DNA of 64,000 nucleotides from Gavia stellata. Lineage: Eukaryota > Chordata > Aves > Gaviiformes > Gaviidae. Below the pieces are notes generated by a model. The model was not told the DNA's origin. It ran no database searches and saw only the letters and a program-made list of their open reading frames with translations. The stretch lies in NCBI RefSeq assembly GCF_030936135.1, contig NC_082594.1, forward strand, positions 18,067,553 to 18,131,552, written 5' to 3'. The translations under genes and the position numbers were made by a program. Positions 37,461-50,900 of this stretch are shown here, in pieces. How positions within the stretch are numbered: position 1 is the first letter of the stretch; each line of letters opens with the position of its first letter.

Positions 37461-40295
37461 TCAGCAGAGCTGCTCAGACCATGGCAATTTCATTGTGTTA
37501 TCTGAGAAGCTGTAATAAAATAGCTTATTTCCCTGCTTTCTAAGTAACCTGTACTTCACGCACCCCCATTGTGCTGGTATTGCAAGCAGAAACCCAATAA
37601 GCCTGTGCTGACTCCTGCATACTCAAATAGCAAACAAGCAATACCATAACCCCAGTATGCAAAGTGCCTTTAATACACTTCTTCTAAGTTAACTAAATGT
37701 TGCTGATGTTCTTTGATAAATAAAAACCCTATAAACTGTTCCCAGTGGGTACAGTACTGATCAGGGAGAATTGTGTCTCAAGGCAGCTCCTTTACACTGA
37801 AGTTTTATATCAAGAAAATGCTGAAGCTTCACCATAAATAATTAAATATCTTTCTAAAATATTAATGTAGTTTGTGGATAGCTTCTGCTTTGCTTATGGT
37901 GTTTCAAAGATGTTGACTGTAGGCAAGTATAGATCTTACCTCTGATGAAAAAAAGCTTTGAAAATAGTCTAACACCTTTGCAGTTGAAAGTCTTTCTCCA
38001 GACAGGTACTTTTAACTGAAGTGTGCTGTCTGCAAGGCAGTGCTCCTAAGGAGAAAGATCTAAAGATCAAAACAGAGCAAAGTAAAGTCACTGCAAACAA
38101 ATCTATTTGGTGTTTGACCAACTAATGTCAGCCACTTACAAATGACAGAAGTTTGACTCTGTAAGACCACTTCCAAAACTAGGCTAGTCTAGGTAGAGAT
38201 GGTCTGAAGCAATAACTAACATTATTTCCAAACTAACTAATACCAAAAGTGGTTATTCAAGGCACTTCAGTGCTGAGAAATCAGAAAACAGACTGTAGTA
38301 CATCACTTTCCTTATTATAGTTCCCCTCCATTTAGGAAGAGCTTATGGGTATCAAGGCTGATGGCATCTAACAAATGAGTACTATACCAGTTTCTGGAGC
38401 CAATCACGATATTGCAGGTAAATAGAACTGTGTTTTTAAGCTTGGAGAAATGTGACAAAGCTTTTCCAATTATTTTTCTGTTCGGAAAGATTCGAGGTTT
38501 CCAATCAGCTGATGAGGGGGGGCAGAGAGGAATCTGGAGCATTCTACTCTCGACCCTCTGCCAAGCAGAGGGCACAAATGCCACAGCTCTGGTGCCAGCT
38601 TTATGAGTTAAACACCTGCCTAAGCTCACTCTTCTGAGAATGATCCCACTTGGCCATGAGCAACTTTTGTTGTGAACCACGTGGCCTCTGCTCCCACAGC
38701 TCCGAGCTGATCCGTCGCCAATATTTCTGTGCTGTTTGTTGATGATGGCAGCCCAGTAAAAGCAAGTGTCCCAGTGGCTTGTACTGAACACTAGGGATTT
38801 CAGGTCAAGAAAAGAAGGTTTATATTAAAGGAAACAGAGAAAATGAAGTACAGGATCGAAAAATCTTCTGCTAGCTTATAAGTAGCCTCCCAGACGTGGA
38901 AAAGCACCCCTCATATCCTTGCCTTTGTGCCAATGCAGTAAAATAACCACTTTGAAAATGCCAAAATTAAATCACTTCCTGTTACTGTGGTAGACCTGCA
39001 GATGAGCATTGCTAATCTGAACGCAGGAAGCTATTGTTTGTGTTATTACCTGCTGAGCACAGATCCAGCACTGCACACAACTGCAGGACATTGGTATGCT
39101 GGAGCTCACCTGCTCTGGTGTTCATGTTAAATGGGTTCACTTAAGTACCAGTGTAAATGGTCAAACTAGGAATGCGCTCTCTCAGTTTCAAAATGAGAAG
39201 GAAGTCCTTCTGTTGACTCCTGCAGCTTCGTCAGACACCCAGAGCAAGGTTCGCCTGCAGACCTGTCCTTGCAACATGACCCCGAGTCAATTAGGCCATT
39301 TCAAAATAAAAAGAGAATATTGAATGTCACTGGCAGATGGTGAAGCTCTGTACTAAGTAGATAAAGTCTACACACATTTTCAGGGATCATGAATGAAAAG
39401 AATATGCACATAAAGTTGAAAGGTTGCTAGACCTTGGAGCAGAAGTGCCGTTTTCTGGGGCGTGTTCTGCCTAAGCCAGGCAGGAATAGCAGAGCAAGGA
39501 GCAGTGGCGTCAGAGGGGGTGTTCTCCTGCAGCCTGCCCGGAATCATGGTCCTGCCTGCATCACTGAGATTCCCAGCAGCCTCCACTCCTGACAGAGCCT
39601 AAGCAGAATAATCCAAGTCTTAAGTGCTTCTTAGCTCAATCCATTTACCTCTATAAAGAAGGACATTCATAGCTTCCTCCCCACCTCGTACAGCACCAAC
39701 CTTCAATGGTGTCATGTTGGGGCACAGACCTTCTTCTGAGGGCCTGGTCCACCTTACAAAAAGTGCACTTTCAAAACTACCAAAGTACTCTCAAATTGCT
39801 TTTGTGTAACACTACTGGTCTAGATTCTTATCTTAGCAACTTAGCATCAAAATGTCACCACCTGATCAAAGCACTGGAATTCACACTACTTTCCCTCTTT
39901 GCGTGAAGAAGCAAAATTATTAACTAGGCTATTAGAATAAAAACTTAACACTGTATGTATTCACAACATTTTGCTCCCACTAATTAATTTCCGACTGAAT
40001 ACCCTGCCAGAGGATCGATTTACAATAGACATCACAGCACACAGAAGCTTAATTGGATGGGAAGAGTTCCCAGAAGGATACAACTCCTCCGTATCCTGAT
40101 GCTGTGCTCGATCGAAGGCTGCCGCGGGCCGAGCAGAGCTGGAACCACGTGAGCTTGTGCAAACGCAGTTGCGACATTTTGCTGGTGGGGGGGCTCTCAT
40201 TGCAAGCATCGGAGCATGCACAGGAGTATGTGTCCCTCGTAACGAAGAGGGGTTTTAATCAGCTTTGCATCAGTGAAGCAGTCAGGATTACAGCT

Positions 40296-40324
40296 CAGTG
40301 ACAGGATGTGTTCAGTGACAGGAT
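40296..40324. repeat. 12-bp direct repeat
   Basis: CAGTGACAGGAT occurs at 40296-40307 and again at 40313-40324, separated by 5 bp. Related fragments (AGGATGTCAGTGAG) follow within 60 bp. A small degenerate tandem repeat. Confidence 0.6.
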
Positions 40325-41170
40325 ATCACTGAGGTGTTCAACAGCACCACGTCCATGCCAGGATGTCAGTGAGCCTCAGGTCTGCCTACGCAGGGCACAT
40401 CCCCAGGGCTGGCTGCCGTAGCTCTTGCTCGGGTGGCTCTGAATTGCCCCATCACACCACAGCGTCCTTGCAAAAAACCCTTGTCCGTGTGGCCTTCAAG
40501 CAGCAGAGGGGAAGACGGTGAGGCCAGGGGCAGGCACCATGCCCATGACCCTCATTCCTGGGGCTCACAGGGTCACTCAGGACTGCAGCCCTCCTGCCAG
40601 ACCATGCTGCCAGGAGCCACTGCAGAGGGACATGTCCGTAGTCGGGCAGGACTAACCTTGCTATGGTTGATCACAGATAGGGGAGACCAATGCATACAAG
40701 TTCATTTTAGCCAACTTTAGTCAATCAAAGCAGGAATGTGACCAAAATTCATCTGGCAAAAGCATCCATAGGACAATCGCTTACTGGGAGAAATTAGATT
40801 GGCAGCTGTCATCTGGTCTCTCTTCCCTTTTTGAAAGGAAGAGCGTGAAGGATTTGGTCACAGGTCAGCACCTGTCCTGCACTGACCTTTAAGGCCACGA
40901 CCAGTCTTGGTTTCGGTACATGGTCAGTACCTCATGGACACGAATCCATCAGCTTTGTCTGGAAGACATTGGGCACAATCCTCAGAGAAGCTCTTCCTTG
41001 AGGCTAAAGGTTGATCCAGTAACAAGTAACTCAACACACAGCATCCCCAAATTATAATCAAAACTGAATATTGGATCATTTTAATGAAATTTCTCTGATC
41101 AGTCACTTCTGCTAACCAAATGACAGTTAAATGACCTGGGGCAAATTGAGACAGTTCTTGTGGAAAACTT

Positions 41171-41951
41171 CACAGAATCACAGAATCGCTACAGTTGGAA
41201 AAGACCTGTAAGATCATCAAGTCCAACCATCAACCCAACACCACCATGACCACTAAACCGTGTCCCGCAATGCCTCGTCCACACGTTCCTTGAACACCTC
41301 CAGTGATGGTGACACCACCACTTCCCTGGGCAGCCTGTTCCAGTGTTTCACCACTCTCTCAGTAAAGAAATTTTTCCTGATATCCAGCCTGAACCTCCCC
41401 TGGCACAACTTGAGGCCATTTCCTCTTCTCCTGTCACTCGTCACTTGGGAGAAGAGACCAACACCCACCTCACCACAACCCCCTTTCAGGTAGTTGTAGA
41501 GAGCGATGAGGTCTCCCCTCAGCCTCCTCTTCTCCAGACTGAACAACCCCAGTTCCCTCAGCCGCTCCTCATAAGACTTGTGCTCCAGACCCCTCACCAG
41601 CTTCGTCGCCCTTCTCTGGACACACTCCAGCACCTCAATGTCCTTCTTGTAGTGAGGGGCCCAAAACTGGACACAGCATTTGAGGTGCGGCCTCACCAGT
41701 GCCGAGTACAGGGGCACGATCACCTCCCTGCTCCTGCTGGCCACAGTATTTCTGATACAGGCCAGGATGCCATTGGCCTTCTTGGCCACCTGGGCCCACT
41801 GCTGGCTCATATTCAGCCGGCTGTCAATCAACACCCCCAGGTCCTTTTCTTCAGGGGAGCTCCCCAGCCACTTGTCCCCAAGCCTGTAGCATTACATGGG
41901 GTTGTTGTGACCAAAGTGCAGGACCCGGCACTTGGCCTTGTTGAACCTCAT
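41171..41951 (-). mobile_element. CR1 LINE, 3' 780 bp with part of ORF2
   Basis: The left edge has terminal CACAGAAT units followed by CR1 3' UTR sequence (CTACAGTTGGAAAAGACCTG). The minus strand encodes 193 codons (41834-41253) of CR1 ORF2 C-terminus, with [19 protein letters not shown] and [20 protein letters not shown] typical of the end of the CR1 reverse-transcriptase protein. The frame is closed upstream by an in-frame TAA at 41894-41892, after which CR1-like sequence continues to about 41950. The AP endonuclease and RT catalytic core are missing, so this is a dead 5'-truncated insertion. It is the best-preserved CR1 here. AACTTCA occurs at both flanks (41166-41172 and 41952-41958) and may be a target duplication. 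Confidence 0.94.
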
Positions 41952-44900
41952 AACTTCATAACACTACCAAAATTAAAAAGCAAAATGCAAGTCTTCTTTA
42001 AAACAACCCTAATTCAGTTCATTACAAACCTGATTCTGAGTTCTGCCAGCAGCCTGATAAGGCTACTAAAAGACAGTTGTACTCTTCCACCAAAAGAAAG
42101 GGTAGCAGTTCTTCAATTCTCCTCGTTCAACGTTGAGATGAAAGGTCCTTTTCTTCACAAAAAAGTTGCTAGCTCTCGGTAGACCATAATCCTCATGTTG
42201 GAGTCTTAAGGTTAACAGCCTGGGTTGGACATTTGTCTTTTGAAATGTCTTTCATGCTTGGATAAATCATGCCCTTCCCTCGATCTTTCAAAACATCTGT
42301 GAAGGAACTGTAGATGGGAGAGACAACAGACACCTCAAAATTACAAGGAGTTTTGAAAACATCTACAGAAAACCCAGGTGGGTGTTTGATGCAACATTTT
42401 ATGTTTTATTAGCAACAGTCATAGGAGCTCACTGGAGCCCCTGAAGTGACTTGCTCTGGGTGACTTGTCTCTCCCTCATCCAAAACACTGCAGCCCATCA
42501 CGGTGGACAATACTGACTTTGCAGAGCAGCATTAAGGGATGAAGAGTGTGTGCTCTGCAAATTCATGGGTAGCCCTCTAAAAAAATAGACCTTTCTAAAA
42601 GAAAGCAGGGCCCAGGCATGTGCATGGACTTGACATTTAAGAGACTGTCACCACACCAGCATTAAGGAAGTTTGCACTAACCCTCGTCACTGGTTGTTCC
42701 TGGATGAAGTACGTGCAGATTCCTGGCACCCAAATGATTAGTTGCAGAAAGCACACAGCAGAGAGGACCAAAGGACATTATAAGAGGAACCTGGGGCGTG
42801 AGTGAGGTGGGTCTGGTATATTTACCCCTGCTCAGTCTCCTGAAACGGTGTCACAACAGGATCGTGTTGTGCATCCAGACCTGGGGACATGGAAGAATTG
42901 CTGGGTCCTCCCCATTGACATTGCCTGAGCTATCTGATGGTGCAGCTAACTTCTGCCACAGCTTTTACTGGATGAAACAAAAAATAAAACAAAAGTCAGC
43001 AAATTGTGGCCTGTGCTGGCTGGACTTCCCCAGACAAATTCGGGGAAGACCAGCACAGACCAGCAGCTCGTCCTGGAAGGCAGATCCATGAGGTCCCAGC
43101 TTTAAGGAAGGGAGTGTAGCTGTAGGGACATGAGCTGTGTCACATCACCTGTGCGCAGGGCCAGTCAACGCGTCTTGAATATTTTACCTTCATCACTGAT
43201 TCCTGGATCCTGCTGTCCTGATCATCCATGTTGCTAAAAGGCCATTTCCCTCCCAGGTAGTCTCTTGGGAGTGATCAGTCAGCCTCCGCTGAAACCAATC
43301 CGGCGCGTGGTTCCAGGCAAGGGCCGCTCCAGGTGGGCAGCGTGGACAAGGCTGGGCTGGGCTGGGCTCCCGCTGCCCTCTGCAGCCCCCCAGCACCCTT
43401 CTGGGGGACTTCGCCCACCAGACCGATCCCCCGTGCCGCCGGCCAAGGCCTGCGAGATACATCCTCAATTTCAGGAGATAAAACCATTCTGCTGGTGGAC
43501 TGTGTCTCACCCTTCCCACCTTTTCAGACTCTTTGCAACTAAAGAAAACCCTAAAATAATAACCAGCATCTTAGAGCCACCAGGGATTTCCACACAGCCC
43601 AGGGGAGATGAGGGATGAGCACTATGCAAAGGGGACGCAGCCACCGGCTGTAGGCACAGCCAGCCCATAGCGGTGTGGCCACGGATGCTGTTTGCTGTGC
43701 TGAAATGGCCAAAGGACTCACCCAACGCAGCATCTCCTCCAACTGCTGCCGTTCCTGTTCAGAGAGCTGCTTTTCTCAGGCTTTGGTGAACACCCGGGGA
43801 GGTACTGCCATCCCCGCCAGCACCCTGCCTTGGGCAGGCTCTGCTCTGCTCCGCACTGCTCCAGGAGACCAGAGATTGAGCACCAGCCAAATTACATGAG
43901 GTTTCACAGTTTCTCAGAAAAAGAGTTACTGCAAGTCTGTGTTTGAGGAAGCGCACCTCAGTGGAGGGTTCCTTTTGTTCCTGCTCCCTGCTCCTTTCCG
44001 CTAGACCAACCTGCCAAAGAAGCTGATTTTTATCTTATTTGGGCAAGAAGAGCAGAGAAATACATTCATAGCAAGCAAAACAGGAAAAAAAAAAGCAAAT
44101 AGAAGGCAGAGGTTAAATTCAGTGTTTTTCTGGTGTTTGTCAGATCCCTTTACATAGGAGTTGCAGTGAAGCTGGGAATGCCGCCTTTGCAGAAGCAAGA
44201 CCTCAGCTGCATCTGTGCCACTGTGCCCTTGGCTTAGGGACCAGAAAATAGCCTCTTTATTTACCGCTATGGACACAGCCATAGGGTTGTGCCAGAGACC
44301 GGGCTCTGGGAGAATGTGTCTCGTACAGTGTTTTGCACCCTGAGTCAGTGCCTCCCAGGCAGAAGCCAGTGTGTCAGTCTTACGTAGCAACCCTACACCT
44401 TGCAGCCGCACAAGGTCCTCACCAGGATGGAGGGTTGAGGTGGCTCCAAACCCTACCACATGTTCCTCACCCCCGTTGCAAATCCCTTCCAGGAAAACTC
44501 ATCACCTGTGTATTTCAAAGCAGGCCCCAGAAAGTGAGGCTGGACCCAGGTTTCACTGCAATTAAGATGATTTGGGGCCCCGTAACTTCACTCGGTCCTT
44601 GTGAGCACAGACCGATGCTGCTGGAGAGCCCATGACAGCCCATTGCCACGGTGGATGCTCTTTGCAGAGACCAAGGGACACCCACCTTTAGCAGATGATG
44701 TTCCAACTGGAAACTGAGATCCTGAGAAAACCACCCTGGCTGCAACACATCCCAGCCGAGGGTTGGGCTCCGGCAGGTCCTCCCTGCTGCCCTGGGACAA
44801 GCCCCACAGCAGCTCCTGCAAGGGTTAGGGGTGGGCAAGCGGTGCCTGGCACCCTACCCTGCCTCCCCCTGTGCCTGTGCAAACAGAGCAACCACACGCT

Positions 44901-47458
44901 TCCTGCCAAATGCCTCCCTTAGATTAAGGAAAATAACCAGAATAAGAGCAAAATCTCTCTGACAGAGCACAGTGTGTCACCGTCCACGAGCTGGTGCAAC
45001 GCAGATATGAGATGGCATCTCATGTCTGCATGCATGAAATCCATAGGCAGTTCTCAGATTGTATCTAGCTAATGCAGACATTTCTCCTGTTAGCACGACT
45101 AGACAAACACTGCAGGAAGGAAGGAACCGTATCTTTGTGCACGCTGATTCCTGTTTCACTAAATTCATAACCTTAATATCGCATTAACACAGTGTGCGCA
45201 TTTATGCTAGTCTTGCATTCCAGCTGCCTGAATGCTCCTCTTAATTTAGTCATGCTACTTTAGCTTTGTTGTGAGTTATAAATCATTCTTGCTCTCAAGA
45301 AACAAATTAATTTACAGATGTTACAAGAGATAGGATTACCCAGCAGGATTTCTTTTTTTTAACACATGCAATATATAAACTTTGTTAAATGAAAGTAATT
45401 TCTTCGGGGAAGTCCAACAGGCACTTACACTAAGGCAGAGGGAGAGAAATTACAAAGATTTTTGAGCTTCAAGGAGCATCGCAGTCTCCTCGCAACTGAT
45501 TTGAAGGAGCTCTGCTACAAACAATACAGCAAAGCAAGAACACCAGTAGTATCCTCTACCTGTTTAAGTGCTCACTGATTTTTCAAGGGCACAAATATTA
45601 TGCACACAAACATATAATCATCAGAATGTGGGGCGTTGGCTTGTTTGAGGTTGGTTACATCTTTCCACCCCGAGCAAGCTTTTTCAGCCACTTTGAATTT
45701 TTGTCCTGGTTTTGGTTAATTTTTCAGGGTGGGGGTGTTTTATTGGCTCAATAGTTTGAGGCTAAAACCTGAAAAATTCCCCACTTTGTTACAAAGAACT
45801 GCATATGGATGGGCTATCTGGTTTATTAAATAATTTTTATTTAGATAAAAATCAGTTAAAGCAAACCCAATCTTTTCTGGACTACTGGCAAGCAGCCATA
45901 CTCTTGTGCAGTCCTTTTCCTGCCATGTTTACCCTATTTCCAACCACCCCCTGGTCATGCATTTACTGAGTTACACTGTCGTGTTGTGGAAGGTGCACTT
46001 TTGCCTATCAGAGTGCTGTTCCTAATTAAAATAATCAGATATGGTGTCAATAGATGGTGCTGAAGAGCAGCAACATTGCCCTGGACTGCTGTAGCATCAA
46101 GAATATTCCTGAAGAATTGCAATGGCTATCACTAGCTGCTGTTTACATAATCTTTCAGTGACCTGTACTTCTGGAGATACTGCACTGTTTCCAGCCATCA
46201 GTACATAATAAACTTCGGTATGTCTATAAAAACATCTTAACATTCTTAAATAAACATGAAAATTTTGTACAATAATAATATGTCTCTATAATTTTTTTAG
46301 CCATCTTCTTTAATGCCTTCTTTGGAAGTTGTCTGTAACGTAGTATGCGTTGTCTGTTCTTTTGGAGTACTCTGGACACTCTGTGATTTAGGAGATCAAA
46401 ACACACCTTTCACCTGTAGTCCCAGAGATCTTTCTGCCTTCCTGTGCAAGCTCTGCTCATGGTATTGACAGCCAGGGAGACAGGCTGGAGATGAGCTAGT
46501 GAAATAAAGTTTATTTTGAATAGGCTGATGTCATGGGCTTGAGTTTGGTGATACTGACCCCAGGCCATACGTTTAAGATGAAAATATCACAACTGTTCCC
46601 AGCTGGTAGCTTAACAAAAATACATCAGTCTTGAAGGGCATGGGAACCTGCTCTTGGAGGCTGTGTGCTCTCAGAGAGCTCTGAGAAATGTAACTTTCTT
46701 CACTTTTTATATATCCAAGAGCCAGCTCATGAAAAAATTCAGTTCTCCTACTTCCAGAAGAGATGAATTCAATATTGCTTTGGGAATTTAATATCAAGAT
46801 TTTGAAGAGACGCTGCAACTTAACTAAAACCTACACATTTGATTCTGAGCAATCGGACGCAATGTGTTGACTTGTGCTGTAAAAAAAATCAGATTTTTTT
46901 CTGTCTCTTTTCTATAAAAATCTATAACCTTCAGTCTTGAATGCTCTTATACAAGAGAAAAATTAAATTGTATCTGGAGAGGAGTGAAGTATGAGCACTT
47001 TGGATACCACTGCACACAAGCCTTGTTGAACCAGGCATGGGCTTCCCATAGCTGCTAAGCAAATCTCTCTGTGCCTCTTTCACCTCTCACATAAATTGTA
47101 AAACTTCCAGTTCGGATAGCCCCTTACTAGAGACACCAATGCCCATAAGAATGGGGCATTGTGCTTGGCTGGGGTCTCTAGACTTGGCTTGATTCCACCT
47201 AAAACTAGGCACCCAAACCAAGAAATCTCAATAAACAAATATTGTCATCTCCAAGATAGAGCTGAATTGCTCCCTCCAAGGACTACAAAGAGAGAGCTCA
47301 GAGGGCGAGACTGCAACACCTTGGATGCTGTTTGTCTGATGAGTGTAGGTTTAGGTGTAGCCCCAAGTTAAAAATTAAATGCTATAACATCACAGCTCAT
47401 CAGATTCTCATCAGGTCTAACACTTAAATTGCCTAAAACTTGAATTTTGGTGGAAGAC
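41952..47458. other. Intergenic, no gene seen
   Basis: Several GC-rich segments (43.2-43.5 and 44.6-44.9 kb) hold overlapping frames on both strands. None has a recognisable domain. No RNA gene seen. Confidence 0.5.
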
Positions 47459-47987
47459 CACAGAATCACAGAATGATAGGGGTTGGAAGGGACCTCTGGA
47501 GATCATCTAGTCCAACCCCCCAGCCAGAGCAGGTTCACCTAGAGCAGGTTGCACAGGAATGTGTCCAGGCAAGTTTTGAGTATCTCCAGAGAAGGAGACT
47601 CCACAACCTCTCTGGGCAGCCTGTTCCAGTGCTCTGCCACCCTCAAAGGAAAGCAGTTCCTCCTCATGTTTAGATGGAACTTCCTATGACCAAGTTTGAG
47701 CCAGTTACCTCTTGTCCTGTCACTGGGCACCACTGAAAAAAGACTGGCCCCATCCTCCTGGCACCCACCCCTGAAGTATTTAGAAGCATTAATAAGATCC
47801 CCCCTCAGTCTTCTCTTCTCCAGACTCAAAAGACCCAAGTCCCTCAGCCTTTCCTGTTCCCTAATGTTCCAGTCCCCTAATCATCTTCATAGCCCTTTGC
47901 TGTACCCTCTCCAGCAGTTCCCTGTCCTTCTTGAATGGGGGAGCCCAGAACTGGACACAGTCCTCCAGATGCGACCAAGACAGTCCC
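47459..47987 (-). mobile_element. CR1 LINE 3' fragment, about 530 bp
   Basis: The left edge reads CACAGAATCACAGAATGATA then GGGGTTGGAAGGGACCTCTG, the CR1 3' end in reverse. Minus-strand translation of 47838-47539 gives degraded CR1 ORF2 tail with a [15 protein letters not shown] start and a [19 protein letters not shown] stretch. Similarity fades after GAACTGGACACAGTCCTCCA. The frame is interrupted in the remaining part. Confidence 0.92.
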
Positions 47988-50900
47988 AGAATCCTTCACT
48001 TTGCATTTTTAGGAATCTCTGTTGTCTGCTTGCTCAAAATTGTTCATGATTGATCACATAGCTTGTGCAGCTTCTCTCTGTCAAACTTCCTCAATTGATT
48101 GAAATACATATTTACAAGGCAGATATGTATAACTCAGTGAAATATCCCTCAATACATACAGTGTGAGTGAATGGTGCTGGCAAGAACTGACGTGCTTGCT
48201 CCAGACATCACATCATATAGAACTGAGTATGTGCGGCTTAGGAAAGGTCAAAAGCCTTAAAATAGCTGATGTCCAAAAGCTCATCCTCTCCTTCAAACTT
48301 TAGCACAGATAATGTCACCATCCAATTACTGCCACACTAATTTTTTCTTTTTCCAACACATCATGACATTCTGATGCCAGATAATTTTTGATGTCTTGTA
48401 ACCAAACCTTGGAGGGAGGCTGGATGTCACACATTTTTATTTGGATACTTGGATTTAATGCAAGTGACAGCTGGATTTTTTCTCCAGCTTATTCCCATGT
48501 TAGAAAGATACATGTTAAAGACTCATCCATGCACCTTCTCTCAGAGGTACCAGATGATCTGGCATATGCGATTCGTTAACGGAACATTTGTTTCCCTGTG
48601 AGCAATACACGTGTCACTTGTGCTCTGAAGCGATGCATCTTTCTTAAAGAATCTGCACCTACTTCCTTCCAATCCGTGGGACAGTGAGTAGTGGTGGTAT
48701 ATGTGGCCCCCATTCCACGCAGAGCAGGTTCAGGGGACCAGCGCCCCGTGCTCAGGACTTTGCAAGGCCAGGCTTCAAGTACCTCTTCTGTCCAGAGCCT
48801 GGACAGCACCGCGGCGCCGTTCTGCAAGTCAGCTTTGCCTCCTCTTCACCCAGGTAGCTTCTCCACAGGGATGGGAGTAGGAATTTAGGGTAAGGAAGGG
48901 TAGGACACCACGCATGCACAACCATTGGCATGCGGCTGGCCACCCTCCCGAGCTGCCAGAGAAGCCCCCCGCATCCAGTGGGGTCACAAGGAGAGAAACG
49001 AGAGCCTTGCATCATGGTGATGGCAAGGGCATGGGGTCATTGACAGAAGGATTGACAAAAAATATCAACCTTGTCCTCACTGAAAGCTTGAAAGACCTTC
49101 CGGAGCTTCTTGAAGGCATTAATACACATCCTAATGTTAGTTAACCGACAATGTGGCACAAAAATCTCTTGTATGAAGTTAAATCACAGCCCGTGTGTGT
49201 GAAACAGAGTTTTTGAGTTTTCAGTTCAGAATATAAGCCAGCCAAATCACTAAGCTGTCCCAGTGTAAGTGATGGGGAATACGAGCTGGCATGCTGCCCC
49301 ACGCTGCTCCCCTCTCCTTGCAGCTCAGCAGAAGTCCTGTCCAGCCCAATTCATTAGAATCAGATTACAATCTACTATTAGAGTCACATTTTAAAAGTCT
49401 TGGAAGAACAAATCCATAGTTAATGGGATGTGTTTGTAATCTCACATGTGTCTTACACAATCGTGATTTTAGTGGTCTGTATACCGAGAAGAATAGTTAC
49501 TGCCTGTGCACTCACACCACACCACAAGATGGTCCTACGTTTTGAAGACCAGCCAAAGTCTGAGTCAATACACGCTTCTATGTACTTTCAGATAAAACCT
49601 GCATTATGTTACCACTGATTATACCACTAATTATAGAGACTAAAATACCATCCCCCCTCAAAGGGAGCATTCTACATGGGAGGGGACTGAGTAACCAAAT
49701 TAAAATTAATACAAACCTGGATATAATACCGTGTTTAGAAGTATAACATACTACACTGCCACAGGCATGATCTTCATCCTGTCAGAGTGACAGTACGGAA
49801 TAATCACCTAATTAAAACATTTTTGTGTTTGCACTACAAATATAGTAGCATCCAGACTTCAATAATCAAATGTAGGTGTTTCCCCTTCATTCTGCTGCAA
49901 TGGAGAGTTAATAGTCTTCAAACACAGCCTGTTGATGCTCATGGGTTTAAGAAGCATAAAACCTCTAGTGAACTGTTCATGCAATGATCACCTACAGCAG
50001 AGATCTGAGGGGTGATCCATTTCCTTTCACAATCCCTCAAAAATGTAACCCCTAAATAATATATCTACAAATTCTCAGAAGACATTGTCAAGGATACACT
50101 ATTCCTTAACACATAATCAAGATCTAATCCTCACTTTAATTCAGATTCATAAGGTGGGATAACTGCCATTCCTCATGTCTGTACAGCTGTAGCATTTTCT
50201 GCCCCAGACAAATACACAACAGCTAGTGGTTACCTAATTCAGCAAGATTATTGCCCAATCAAAGCAATATTGTAGATTAACATTTGAACCAGGTGAGCCT
50301 TCATTGTTTGGCACAGAAAAGCCCAGAAGTTCTCCTGATTTTTTCCCATACGTGGTCTACCATTTAATACATTGCTCATTTGAAATGAGTGAAGCAACCC
50401 CACCACAAGTCAGCAATGAGAAAAAGTCCAGCAAGCTGGGTCAAAACCATCCCAAATAGGCAAATGTGATTTCTACCTCTCACGTGGAAATCTCACTAAA
50501 AATTGTTTCTGGGTTAGGCAAGCCCTCTCTGAAGATAGCTGCAGAACCTCCCCCAACGTCCTTCTTGTGCCCGGGGCAGGGGCAGGCTCCACTGCGGATG
50601 CCGGGGAGCGCTGCTCAGGCCCAGGGGAAGGCAGGTGCAGGCAGGGGAGGCACGGCCCCACAGCGGGACCTGCCGGGGGAATGTGGCAGCTGGAGGGGCC
50701 CTGGTGGGAAGCAAAGGATTCACCAGAACAGGGCTCGGTGCCGCCTTCATTAATAAACAGGATTTCCCCAAAGCTTCCTGCTCCCATCAGCAATTTCTCC
50801 TCAAAACAGCCTCAACGTGTGGCCCACCCCTTGCCTGTAAAAAGGTTAGAAGCCATGGGATGGCCTCTCTTTTTAGCTGTTTCTTTCAGTTGCTCGCTGA

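Larger units (their letters stand above)
33816..41170. other. Intergenic, no gene seen
   Basis: No exon recognised. The interval holds a possible MIR-like remnant (about 37,370-37,460) and a small direct repeat (40,296-40,324). Confidence 0.5.

Noticed and set aside
42420..42510. Another MIR-like segment ('gaagtgacttgctctgggtgac')
   Set aside because: A single short similarity without the flanking MIR blocks.
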